DNA of 43,052 bases from positions 1 through 43,052 of the forward strand of contig NZ_OAOQ01000025.1 in assembly GCF_900207575.1 (NCBI RefSeq), written 5' to 3'. Positions 34,084-41,950 of the stretch are shown one piece after another. The stretch comes from Cereibacter ovatus (GTDB taxonomy: Bacteria > Pseudomonadota > Alphaproteobacteria > Rhodobacterales > Rhodobacteraceae). The notes beneath the pieces were generated by a model. That model did not search any database, was not told where the DNA came from, and worked only from the letters and a program-made list of their open reading frames with translations. Numbering within the stretch: the stretch's first letter is position 1; every line of letters starts with the position of its first letter. Both the position numbers and the translations under genes were made by a program.

Positions 34084-34929
34084 ATGAAACAGGAATCGAT
34101 TTCAGAACGCCCGACGAGGGTCCGAGCCGTCCAGGCGCTGTCAGAGGCGTTCATGGGCCAGCACCCGGACACGTCCCTCGACCCGAAGGGCTACGTTGCA
34201 GATTTTCGCGACACCCTGCTTCCGCAGGTCACGCTGAAGGATTTCGAAGCAGACCTGTCCTCAGGCGACGGCAACGAGCTGCAGACCAAGTTCCGGGCGG
34301 CCCATTCTTCATCTGGGCTGGCGGTCAACTGCTTCGCGCCGTTTCGGAGCCGGATCGCCGACCTCGCCATGCCGATGGCTGCCGGTTTCGACGATCTTCG
34401 CTTCGAACGGAAATGCCCCACCGGACTCCGCGGCGGCCGTGCACCCAACCTCGATGTCGTGCTTTCGGGCCCCGGCGGCGTGGTCGGGATCGAGTCGAAG
34501 CTGACCGAACACCTGTCGCCCCACCGAGCCGAATTCTCACCCGCATACGAGGAGCAGATCAGAGACTCGCGGCGCGACCAGGGATACTTCCGCGAAATGC
34601 TGCGCCTCCGGGATCGGCCAGACAAGTACACCTGGCTCGACGCTGCGCAGCTTATCAAGCATGCGTTCGGACTGGCACGCAGCTTCCCCGACCGACCGGT
34701 GACGCTGCTTTATCTGTTCTGGGAGCCCGCGAACCCAACCGCCGGTCCCGAGTTTGTGGCCCATCGAGACGAGATCGAGGAGTTCAGGGCGCGCGTGGCA
34801 GGATCATCGCCGGCGTTCGAGGCGATGAGCTATCCCGAACTCTGGCGCTTCTGGCAGGATACCGAACCGGCCGACTGGCTGGTCCGGCATCTCAGCGATC
34901 TTCACGCCCGATACGGCGTCACGCTCTGA
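34084..34929 (+). CDS. PD-(D/E)XK restriction endonuclease-like protein (PGN_0703 type), phage cargo gene
   Basis: 281 residues from ATG 34084 (MKQESISERPTRVRAVQALS). It matches the family annotated as PGN_0703 putative restriction endonucleases: ELQTKFRAAHSSSGLAVNCFAPF (about 65-87), LRFERKCPTGLRGGRAPNLDVVL (about 105-127), GIESKLTEHLSPH, and FSPAYEEQI. A PD-(D/E)XK site is readable as Glu65, Asp124, Glu137 and Lys139 (ESK). Cleavage target unknown. It lies between the capsid and head-tail joining genes but on the opposite strand, ending 1 bp before the capsid stop, with no methyltransferase partner next to it. Likely a defence cargo gene; that role is inference. Confidence 0.78.
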   Translation: MKQESISERPTRVRAVQALSEAFMGQHPDTSLDPKGYVADFRDTLLPQVTLKDFEADLSSGDGNELQTKFRAAHSSSGLAVNCFAPFRSRIADLAMPMAAGFDDLRFERKCPTGLRGGRAPNLDVVLSGPGGVVGIESKLTEHLSPHRAEFSPAYEEQIRDSRRDQGYFREMLRLRDRPDKYTWLDAAQLIKHAFGLARSFPDRPVTLLYLFWEPANPTAGPEFVAHRDEIEEFRARVAGSSPAFEAMSYPELWRFWQDTEPADWLVRHLSDLHARYGVTL

Positions 34930-34930
34930 C

Positions 34931-35944
34931 TCAGGTCCGCCGTGCCGAGCGCAACACCTGCGGCCGTGTGCAGATCGGGAGCGGGTTGCTCTCGATCTCC
35001 AGCCGCACCCATTCGTCGCGGTCCCGGTCGGGGATCGTCCGGGCATAGAGCGGCTGGCCCAGCGTGTTCACCGTCTCGAAGGTGTCGGCTGGGGCGTAGT
35101 AGATCTCGAAGAGCCCCTCGATGCCTTCGGGATAGAAGAACGCCTTGTCGGCCGGGACCGTGAAGCCGACCCCGCCCCGGTAGCGGCGGAAGGTGATGCC
35201 GCCGAAGCTCACCTCGTCGGCCACGCGGCCGCGCAGGTCGGCGGCGGCTGCGGTATTGAGGTAAGTCTCCCGTACCTCCTTGTGGGCGACGAGATCGGCG
35301 AAGAAGGCCGAGCCGCATTCGGCACGAACCTGAACGGCGCCGGCCGAGAGCCCGCCCATCGAGTCCTCGACGCTCTCGATCAGCGCCTGGCAGCGCTTGC
35401 GCAGCGCCCCGGAGGCGGGGGTCGCGTTGTCGAGATCGAAGTCGATCTCGGCCGCCGGTGTGATCCCGAACTCGGTGAAGTAGTTCACCACCGTGGCGTG
35501 GTCCTTCGGGTCCTTCACCAGCCCCTGGATGCCGTTCAGCAGGTGGTACTCAAAAGTGGTCTCGGCGTCCTGGCGGAGCTTCCTGAGCCGGTAGGCCACT
35601 TCGGTCTGCACCTGTTGGGTTGCGCTTTCCGAGCCAAAGTCGCGGACGGACTGGATCTCGGAGGCCCAGAGCACGTCCTGCTTCTTGAACTGGCGGCAGA
35701 CGAAGGCGCGCATCTCGCGGCGATCAGGAACCTGCTGCTCGTAGGCCGAGCCGCGCTCGGAGAACGGGATCAGCGACAGCGTGCCGTCCCGGCTCTCGAT
35801 GACGACCGTGCGGGAGCGCACGCCGCGCGGGCTGAAGAGGGCCGAGCCCGAGAGCAGCGCGGGCTTGAAGGGGATGTTCTCGAGCGCGCGGGTCAGCTCG
35901 ACGATGGTGAAGGCATCGCCTTCGAAGATGTCCATGGTGGCCAT
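34931..35944 (-). CDS. Major capsid protein, lambda gpE family
   Basis: 337 residues from ATG 35944 (MATMDIFEGDAFTIVELTRALE), with AGGAGG about 7 bp upstream; the longer open frame is not conserved. Family blocks: ENIPFKPALLSGSALFSPRGVRSRTVVIESRDGTLSLIPFSERGSAYEQ, TEVAYRLRKLRQDAETTFEYHLLNGIQGLVKDP, and near the end DTFETVNTLGQPLYARTIPDRDRDEWVRLEIESNPLPIC. HK97-fold shell protein. Follows the decoration protein gene at 25 bp. Confidence 0.92.
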   Translation of the reverse strand: MATMDIFEGDAFTIVELTRALENIPFKPALLSGSALFSPRGVRSRTVVIESRDGTLSLIPFSERGSAYEQQVPDRREMRAFVCRQFKKQDVLWASEIQSVRDFGSESATQQVQTEVAYRLRKLRQDAETTFEYHLLNGIQGLVKDPKDHATVVNYFTEFGITPAAEIDFDLDNATPASGALRKRCQALIESVEDSMGGLSAGAVQVRAECGSAFFADLVAHKEVRETYLNTAAAADLRGRVADEVSFGGITFRRYRGGVGFTVPADKAFFYPEGIEGLFEIYYAPADTFETVNTLGQPLYARTIPDRDRDEWVRLEIESNPLPICTRPQVLRSARRT

Positions 35945-35969
35945 GAGGATGCCTCCTGTCGGGATTGGA

Positions 35970-36335
35970 TCAGCGGACGAGGATGCCCGCGGCGAGGAGC
36001 GCCGTGTGGGCGGCCGCGATCTCGCCCTCGCTGGGGGTGCCCGCGAAGAAGAGGTCGTGGCGGTTGACGATGGCGGGTCCGCGAACGACGGCGACGGCGG
36101 GCGCATCGCCGGCGCTCGCATCCGCATTGCCCCAGAGCACCGCGACGGCTGTCTCGGTGCCGTCGACGGCGGCGGGATCGTGCGCGGCGTATTTGCCGGA
36201 CGCGGTGATCTTGCCCAGCACCGTGCCGGGCTCAAGCGTGCCCGAGGCGACGGTGATCGTCTCGCGGGTGTAGTCGCGGAAGGCTTCCCAGACGAGGAAA
36301 CCGCCGGGGTGCGTGCCTTCGACGAGCGTGGTCAT
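35970..36335 (-). CDS. Head decoration protein, lambda gpD family
   Basis: 121 residues with the gpD pattern: LVWEAFRDYTRETITVASGTLEPGTVLGKIT, then AVLWGNADASAGDAPAVAVVRGPAIVNRHDLFFAG. It would trim the capsid at threefold sites. Located between protease and capsid genes, as in lambda (C-D-E). Starts 4 bp after the protease stop. Confidence 0.9.
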   Translation of the reverse strand: MTTLVEGTHPGGFLVWEAFRDYTRETITVASGTLEPGTVLGKITASGKYAAHDPAAVDGTETAVAVLWGNADASAGDAPAVAVVRGPAIVNRHDLFFAGTPSEGEIAAAHTALLAAGILVR

Positions 36336-36339
36336 GGTG

Positions 36340-37365
36340 TCATCCTTTCAGCTTGAAGGTGCGGGCGACGATCTCGCCCCAGGGGCGCGCGGCCGAGGAG
36401 CGGCCGGGCTGCGGGTGATGGGGCACGATCTCGGGTTCGGCCTCGGCCTTGGCGGCGAGGAGCGCGGCGCGCACCTCGTCGAGGCTCGCGTTCTCTTCGA
36501 GGAAGCGGCCGGCCATCTGCGCCTGGCCGGCAAGGAGGCAGAGATCGATGACGGCGCGGGCGTGGCCGATGGCATCGGCCCGGATCGCGGCGGGATCCGG
36601 CGGCGCGCCGCTGGGAGGTGGCGTCTCGGCCGGAGGCTGAGCGGTGTCGGCGGCGGCGGCCTGCTCGTTTTCGACATCAGAAAGCTGATCGCCTTCGGCG
36701 GCCTCGTCGGTGTCCTCGTCCGCTTCGATCTCGACGCAGTCGGCCGCGTCGTCGGAGTCCTGATCCGCTTCGACCTGCTCTACCAACACCGGCGGCGCAT
36801 TGCGGAAGCGCCCAATGTCGAAGTTCGCGGCGATGCGGACGGGCTCGATCAGCCGGTCGGCGAAGCCCTGCGCCACGGCGTCCGACGCGTCGAACCATGT
36901 CTCGGCGGCCATGAGCGCGGAGACCTCTTCCGGCGTCCGGCCGGATTTCGCGGCATAGCCGGAGACGAGGCTGCCCTTCACCTTGTCGAGCGCCTCGGCC
37001 ATGGCGCGCATGTCCTCGGCCGTGCCCATCACGAGGCCGGCCGGGTCGTGGATCATCAGGAAGGCGTTCTCGGGCATGACGATCTCGTCGCCCGCCATGG
37101 CGACGTAGGATGCGGCGGAGGCGGCGATGCCGTCGATCCAGACGGTGACCGTGCCCTCGTGGCGCTTCAGCGCGTTGTGGATCGCCACCGCGTCGAAGAC
37201 CGATCCGCCGGGGCTGTTGAGCCGCAGATCGACAGGCGTGCCCTCAGGCAGCGCGCCCAGTTCTGCCAGAAACCCCTTCGCCGAGACCCCGTAGGCGCCG
37301 ATCTCGTCATAGATTGCTACTTCCGCACCGGTCCCCCGGGCGCGGATCGCATACCAGCTTGCCAT
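36340..37365 (-). CDS. ClpP-like prohead protease with scaffold-like tail
   Basis: 341 residues. N-terminal ClpP/S49-type domain (about 1-190): LRLNSPGGSVFDAVAIHNAL, nucleophile Ser83 in DGIAASAASYVAM, His106 in AFLMIHDPAG, and a C-terminal-domain motif ETWFDASDAVAQGFADRL. Residues about 205-270 are very acidic and then Pro-rich, a likely linker, and the last 70 residues look like a scaffold or capsid-binding segment (FLEENASLDEVRAALLAAKAEAEPEI). In lambda gpC and Nu3 arise from one such gene. Stop is 4 bp from gpD start; portal stop precedes at 5 bp. Confidence 0.9.
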   Translation of the reverse strand: MASWYAIRARGTGAEVAIYDEIGAYGVSAKGFLAELGALPEGTPVDLRLNSPGGSVFDAVAIHNALKRHEGTVTVWIDGIAASAASYVAMAGDEIVMPENAFLMIHDPAGLVMGTAEDMRAMAEALDKVKGSLVSGYAAKSGRTPEEVSALMAAETWFDASDAVAQGFADRLIEPVRIAANFDIGRFRNAPPVLVEQVEADQDSDDAADCVEIEADEDTDEAAEGDQLSDVENEQAAAADTAQPPAETPPPSGAPPDPAAIRADAIGHARAVIDLCLLAGQAQMAGRFLEENASLDEVRAALLAAKAEAEPEIVPHHPQPGRSSAARPWGEIVARTFKLKG

Positions 37366-37369
37366 GTCG

Positions 37370-38881
37370 TCACTCCTGTTCGGTGGCCGGATCGGTCGTC
37401 GCCGCTCCGTCGTCCGTGTCGTTGCCGGCGCCGTTGCCGGGCTCGGCCCGCGTTGCCGGCGTCGCGCGGGCGCCCTGCGTCTCGCCGGGGCTCGTGCGGT
37501 AGCGAAGGCCGAGACCTGTCGCGCGGGCGGCGTCGGCGGCGTTCTCGCGGTCGATTTCCTCGATGTCGTAGCCGGTGGCCTCGACCACTTTGCGCCGCGA
37601 CGTGATGCCGGCCTCCATCGCCAGCACCTGTGCCTGGATGTCCTTCAGCGGATCGACCCAGTCCCAGCGCGGCGGGATCCACTGCACCGGTCGCACCTCT
37701 GCCGGATCGGCCTCCAGCGCGCCCGACAGGACCGCGGTCTCCAGCCAGCGCCGCCAGACTGCCCGGCAGAGCTGGTGCACGATGACGCCATGCTGCAGCT
37801 GGCCGATGCGGCGACGGAACTCGACGAGTTCGGCCCTGAGACTCGAGTAGTTCGCTTGCCGGACATCGCCGGTGACGAGGTGATAGGGCAGCCCAAGCGA
37901 GGCCGCGACCGAGAGCAGCGTCCGGTACTGGAACGCCTCGTAGCCGCCGCCGACATCCGCCGGGGACGAGAACTTCACGTCTTCGCCGGGCAGCAGCACC
38001 TGCATCGTGCCGGGCTCGAGGCTCGCGATGGCCGCCCCGTCGAGATCCGCCTCCGCCTCTCCCATCATGGGCTCTTCCGGCGCGGTCTTGGTGATGAAGC
38101 CCGCGAACATCGCCGCGGTCTTCTTCCGGTCGAGCTCGGCGTCGTCGTACTGGTCGAGCAGGAACAGCCGCACCATGGCCGGCGCGATATGCGGCAGCCC
38201 CCGGATCTGGCCCGCGTCGATGGGGCGATAGATGTGCAGCACGTCCGCCGCCGGCACGCGCACCGTCTCCGGGATGGCCGCCCCCTGGTCGGTGCTGTCG
38301 CCCGGGTGGCGGCGGCGGAAGTGGTAGGCCACGCGGCGCCCGATGGCATCGAACTCGATCCCGCAGCGGATGCGGTTGCCGTTCGCCGCGGTCTCGGTCT
38401 TCTCGAAGGGCAGCATCTCGGACTGGAGAAGCTGCAGCTGCAGCGGGACCAGTAGCCCGTCTTCGACCCGACGCGGGCGCATCCGGACGAAGCATTCGCC
38501 GGCCACGAACATCTCCCGCGCGACCATGGCCTGCAGGCCGTAGAAGTCCGTCAGCCCGTCCGCGTCGGCCTCGTCTGTCCAGGCGAGCCAGAGCTGCTGG
38601 ACCCGGTCGCGGAGATCCGCGTCACCGGGCGACAGCCGGTCCATGATCTCGCGCATGTAGGGCGTGCGCACCGTGCGATACCGCCCGGGTTCGGCCGAGG
38701 CGCGACCCGAGAGCATCCGGTGCCGGTCAGCCCATTCCGAGACGGTCAGGTCCGGATCAGGCCGCAGCCCGTTGCCCCAGGCGCGCAGGATCTCGCCTGC
38801 GCCGTCGAAGTCCGTCAGCGCGTCATCATCACCGGAAGTCGGGCCGGACCTCGGCGAGTTCGTCGAGGTGGGCGCGTACAT
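37370..38881 (-). CDS. Chimera: terminase large subunit N-terminus fused to headless portal protein
   Basis: 503 residues from ATG 38881. Residues about 20-84 (GEILRAWGNGLRPDPDLTVSEWADRHRMLS, RYRTVRTPYMREIMDRLSP) are the N-terminus of a lambda gpA-type large terminase, stopping before its ATPase motifs. From about residue 87 (DADLRDRVQQLWLAWTDEADADG, DFYGLQAMVAREMFVAGECFVRMRPRR) the protein is a lambda-family portal lacking roughly its first 100 residues, then complete to DPATEQE, including LGLPYHLVTGDVRQANYSSLRAELVEF. The joint is at about 38620-38635. A deletion took most of terL, the gpW gene and the portal N-terminus, yet kept the frame open. Packaging by this prophage is impossible as it stands. 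Confidence 0.88.
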   Translation of the reverse strand: MYAPTSTNSPRSGPTSGDDDALTDFDGAGEILRAWGNGLRPDPDLTVSEWADRHRMLSGRASAEPGRYRTVRTPYMREIMDRLSPGDADLRDRVQQLWLAWTDEADADGLTDFYGLQAMVAREMFVAGECFVRMRPRRVEDGLLVPLQLQLLQSEMLPFEKTETAANGNRIRCGIEFDAIGRRVAYHFRRRHPGDSTDQGAAIPETVRVPAADVLHIYRPIDAGQIRGLPHIAPAMVRLFLLDQYDDAELDRKKTAAMFAGFITKTAPEEPMMGEAEADLDGAAIASLEPGTMQVLLPGEDVKFSSPADVGGGYEAFQYRTLLSVAASLGLPYHLVTGDVRQANYSSLRAELVEFRRRIGQLQHGVIVHQLCRAVWRRWLETAVLSGALEADPAEVRPVQWIPPRWDWVDPLKDIQAQVLAMEAGITSRRKVVEATGYDIEEIDRENAADAARATGLGLRYRTSPGETQGARATPATRAEPGNGAGNDTDDGAATTDPATEQE

Positions 38882-39812
38882 GTCTCTCCAGCACCTTCTG
38901 CATCGCGGCTGGCTCCACGGTGATCTGCTGGCCCGTCGCATCGCGGCATGAGGCCGAGAGCTCGGCCGCCATCAGCGCCGCCGCGCGTGCAGGCCAGGTC
39001 ACCCATGCGTCCCGCTCCTCCCGCGCCAGCCGGAACACCAGCGCCAGCGCGCGTGCCCGCTCGATCAACTCCCCCTTCAGCCTCGAGAGCCGGATGCGCC
39101 GCTCCTGCGCCTTCAGCACCTCGTTCGCGGTTTTCGCCTGCAGGAAGGTGCCGCCGCCGCCAACCGCTGGGACCGACAGACCCTGTTCGCGGAGCGTATC
39201 GCCAACAGCGGTCACGGCCGCCTCGGGGACGGGCTTCAGCTTCGGCGCGGGCGGCTTTCTCGTCTTCGACGGGTCCGTTGTTTCGGCCCGTCTATGCGGA
39301 GCGCCGATGCCCGCAGCCGGCAGATCGGCCGCCGCGACGGCGTAAGATGCCGCTTCCAGGTCAGCCGCCAGAGCGTCGAACCACGCCCAGCCAGCCGCAC
39401 CTTCAGCCGTCGTTCCAACCGTTCGGCCAGATGGTCCGAGCACCGCCGCGCTGGCAACCTGCTCGCCGAAGACGAGTTCCGGGCGGCAGGCGGCAACGAG
39501 GCGCAGGAAAGCGGGGGCGAGATGGCGGTCATCGTCCTGTCCCTTGCGTTTCCCGGCCTGGCTGAAGGGCTGGCAGGGCGGCGATCCGGTCCAGACCGGC
39601 CGGTCCTCGGCCACGCCAGCGAGGCGCAGTGCGTAGGGCCAACCGCCGATCCCGGCGAAGAAATGACATTGCGCGAAGCCGCGCAGGTCGGACGGCTCCA
39701 CGTCGAGAATGGATCGTTCGTCCACCTCGCCAGCCGGAAGGTGGCCGGCGGCGATGAGGTCCCGCAGCCAGGCACAGGCCGCGGGGTCGGAATCGTTGTA
39801 ATAGACGGCCAT
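38829..39812 (-). CDS. Chimera: C5-cytosine methyltransferase N-terminus fused to terminase-small-subunit-like C-terminus
   Basis: 327 residues from ATG 39812. Residues 1-176 are a phage Dcm-type methyltransferase: motif I FFAGIGG (51-57), motif IV PPCQPFSQ (catalytic Cys80), FGEQVAS (motif VI position) and GAPHRRA (motif VIII start), where it stops before the target recognition domain and motifs IX-X. From about residue 177 (SKTRKPPAPKLKPVPEAA) it reads like the C-terminal part of small terminase-like proteins of these phages: GTFLQAKTANEVLKAQERRIRLSRLKGELIERARALALVFRLAREERDAWVTWPARAAALMAAEL, ending AEVRPDFR. An in-frame deletion is the simplest origin. The methyltransferase should be inactive. 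It overlaps the next gene start at 38881. Confidence 0.78.
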   Translation of the reverse strand: MAVYYNDSDPAACAWLRDLIAAGHLPAGEVDERSILDVEPSDLRGFAQCHFFAGIGGWPYALRLAGVAEDRPVWTGSPPCQPFSQAGKRKGQDDDRHLAPAFLRLVAACRPELVFGEQVASAAVLGPSGRTVGTTAEGAAGWAWFDALAADLEAASYAVAAADLPAAGIGAPHRRAETTDPSKTRKPPAPKLKPVPEAAVTAVGDTLREQGLSVPAVGGGGTFLQAKTANEVLKAQERRIRLSRLKGELIERARALALVFRLAREERDAWVTWPARAAALMAAELSASCRDATGQQITVEPAAMQKVLERHVRAHLDELAEVRPDFR

Positions 39813-41137
39813 CAGGCGGCAGCGTCGGTGTCTGTGTCCTCGCCCAGCCGCTCGGCCCTTACGGCTGCGAAGCTCCGGCCATCGCCATCGAGGATCGCCT
39901 CGCGCCACGTGTCCGCCTGCCAGCGCTCCACGGCGACATCGACGTAAGCCGGGCTGATCTCCATCGCGAAGACGCGGCGGCCATTGGCCTCGCCCGCCAT
40001 GATCTGCGAACCCGAGCCCGAGAACGGCTCGTAGCAGAGACCGCCACGCGCCACATGCTGACGCATCGGGATCCCGAACGCGTCCAGCGGTTTTGGCGTC
40101 GGGTGGTCGGGGCGCTCGTCCTTGGCGAAACTCGGCATTTCCCATGTCGAGGGCAGCGTCTGCTCGGCCACCTTCGGCGGGCGGTTCGGGCGCCTCCAGC
40201 CCATGAAGCAGGGCTCGTGCTTCCAGAGATAATGCGACCGGGTCAGGACGCCGCGATCCTTCACCCAGATGATCTGCTGATGGACGAAGGCCCCGGCCTT
40301 TTCCCAGCAGGCTTCCAGCATCGCCTGGCGGCGCGAGGCGTGCCAGCAATACCAGGCGGCATCCTCGGTGATCGCCTCGGCCACGGCGGCGGCGATGAAG
40401 CCGTCGTAGAGTTCGGCGCCCTGTGAACTGTCGTCCCAGGTCACGCCGTAGGACTGGCTCCAATCCTTGTTCCGCGTCGGGTGGTTCGAGCCGTCGTAGT
40501 CGACGAGGTAAGGCGGGTCGGTCGCGAAGAGCACCGCCCGCTCGCCGTTCATCAGGCGGCGCACATCGGCCGCGCTGGTGCTGTCGCCGCAGAGGAGGCG
40601 GTGGTCGCCGAGGATCCAGAGATCGCCGGTCCGCGACGCCGGGTTGCGCGGCGGTTCGGGGATGGTCACCGGCGGCACCGAGCCCCCGGCGCCAGCATCC
40701 TCGCCATCGCTCTCCGGCACGAAGGCCAGAAGCTTGTCGAGTTCGCCGTCGGAAAATCCGACCAGAGACAGATCGAAATCCTCGGCCAGCAGTTCGTTCA
40801 GTTCCGCCGACAGCAGCGCCTCGTCCCAGCTGCCGAGTTCGGTCAGCTTGTTGTCCGCGATCCGATAGGCCCGCCGCTGCGCCTCGGTCAGATGGCCGAG
40901 CACGATCACCGGGGCCTCGGTCAGCCCCAGCTGCGTCGCGGCCAGCACCCGGCCATGGCCCGCGATCAGCTCGCCGTCCTCGCCCACAAGGCAGGGCACG
41001 GTCCAGCCGAACTCGGCCATACTGGCGGCGAGCTTCGCGACCTGGTCGGCACCGTGCAGCTTCGCGTTCTTCGCGTAGGGCTGCAGGCGCGCAAGCGGCC
41101 ACTGCTCGATCCGCTCGGGGGCGAAGGCGAGAGTCAT
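39812..41137 (-). CDS. ParB-like domain plus site-specific DNA adenine methyltransferase, phage type
   Basis: 441 residues from ATG 41137 (MTLAFAPERIEQWPLARLQPYAKNAKLH); the frame is open 43 codons further without support. The N-terminal ParB/Srx domain (about 10-135: VPCLVGEDGELIAGHGRVLAATQLG) precedes an amino-methyltransferase with motif IV DPPY (207-210) and, later, motif I FSGSGS in CYEPFSGSGSQIMAGEANGRRVFAMEI; this order is the beta class. WDDSSQGAELYDGFIAAAVAEA and HPTPKPLDAF are typical. It modifies adenine (or N4-cytosine) in an unknown site and probably protects phage DNA. The stop overlaps the next start by one base. Confidence 0.9.
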   Translation of the reverse strand: MTLAFAPERIEQWPLARLQPYAKNAKLHGADQVAKLAASMAEFGWTVPCLVGEDGELIAGHGRVLAATQLGLTEAPVIVLGHLTEAQRRAYRIADNKLTELGSWDEALLSAELNELLAEDFDLSLVGFSDGELDKLLAFVPESDGEDAGAGGSVPPVTIPEPPRNPASRTGDLWILGDHRLLCGDSTSAADVRRLMNGERAVLFATDPPYLVDYDGSNHPTRNKDWSQSYGVTWDDSSQGAELYDGFIAAAVAEAITEDAAWYCWHASRRQAMLEACWEKAGAFVHQQIIWVKDRGVLTRSHYLWKHEPCFMGWRRPNRPPKVAEQTLPSTWEMPSFAKDERPDHPTPKPLDAFGIPMRQHVARGGLCYEPFSGSGSQIMAGEANGRRVFAMEISPAYVDVAVERWQADTWREAILDGDGRSFAAVRAERLGEDTDTDAAA

Positions 41138-41766
41138 GAGAAGTCCTGTCGATGATGAATGGGCAGCAATCAGCAGCGCTGCGCGGTGGATTCCGGCATG
41201 GCGGAGTCCACCGGCCCCGGCTGGATTCCGGAGTCCAGGGTATCCACCCCGGAGTCCACCAGCCAAGGCGCTGTTATTGCGTTGTTATTTCAGATTGCGT
41301 GGTGGCTTCCGGCCGGGGTGGCTTCCCAAAAATCCGGCCCTGTCGCTGGCGATATGCCGCGCTTCGCCCGCCAGCATACGAATATCGCCAGGAAGGAACC
41401 AAGATATCAAAGGCTTGGCAGTTTGGACCCCGACTGGTCCCCTCGCTGGACCCCGGAAGCCAGCGGCGCGGCCAGTGCCTGCGCGCTCCTCTCCCGAGTA
41501 TATTGAATCTGTAGCGTCCTGGACGCGATCTGTCTTGGCATCCGGTGTCTCGCAGAAAATCGTCTCACGCACGGCATCCCTATTGACAACGTCACTACAT
41601 ATCAGCGCCCGAACCAGTCCCCGCACAACATCTCGTTTACGGAGGGTGTCCGATCTGATATGTTGCCACTATGTTCTGATGTGCGCGATCAGCGGCAAGT
41701 CAATGGATGACGCGCGGCATCCGCCTCCCTTAGACGGCAAGGAAATCACTATGAAACCGCGCACTA
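41138..41766. other. Unassigned DNA between prophage and integron fragment
   Basis: About 630 bp with no gene I can support. Frames on both strands read without family resemblance; the longest (plus, about 41136-41870) runs through the orf5 stub and has no ribosome site. A minus frame at 41285-41626 is the best remaining candidate but is not recognisable. It includes a small cluster of CGGAGTCCA repeats (41202-41258). The junction between phage remnant and the resistance fragment lies here, with the latter starting at about 41770. Confidence 0.5.
41187..41260. repeat. Short repeats TGGATTCCGG and CGGAGTCCA
   Basis: CGGAGTCCA occurs at 41202-41210, 41229-41237 and 41250-41258; TGGATTCCGG occurs at 41187-41196 and 41222-41231. 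They lie 50-120 bp upstream of the ParB-methyltransferase start, where a regulatory or replication protein could bind. Their role is unknown. Confidence 0.5.
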
Positions 41767-41823
41767 TCAATCGATATCACCCGAGCAGGCGACCCGAACG
41801 TTCGGAGGCTCCTCGCTGTCCAT
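41767..41823 (-). pseudogene. orf5: orf5 (GNAT acetyltransferase) stub of a class 1 integron 3' conserved segment
   Basis: The minus strand from the sul1 stop to about 41770 matches, from memory, the spacer and start of orf5 in class 1 integrons. The frame reads MDSEEPPNVRVACSGDID then TGA. Native orf5 continues for over 100 more residues; similarity ends after GGTGATATCGA at about 41770. So the 3' conserved segment is cut 18 codons into orf5. Confidence 0.8.
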
Positions 41824-41950
41824 TCGCTCCCCTGGCGCGGTATGAACCGCCGCCTCATAGTGCAGTTTGATCCTGACGAGCCCAGCATGTCTGCGCCCAC
41901 CTTCGCGGAACCTGACCAGGGTCCGCTAGCGGGCGGCCGGAAGGTGAATG

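Noticed and set aside
39813..41102. N-terminal two thirds of a 757-codon minus frame
   Set aside because: This part overlaps the ParB-methyltransferase in another frame; only the portion from ATG 39812 shows conserved motifs.
24352..41137. A functional gene transfer agent
   Set aside because: The tail protein is GTA-like, but the head genes are lambda-type (gpD, gpE, ClpP-like protease), terminase and tape measure are missing, and cargo genes are present; a decayed prophage fits better.
41136..41870. 244-codon plus-strand frame next to the integron fragment
   Set aside because: Runs through the orf5 stub and unassigned DNA, with no ribosome site and no recognisable segment.
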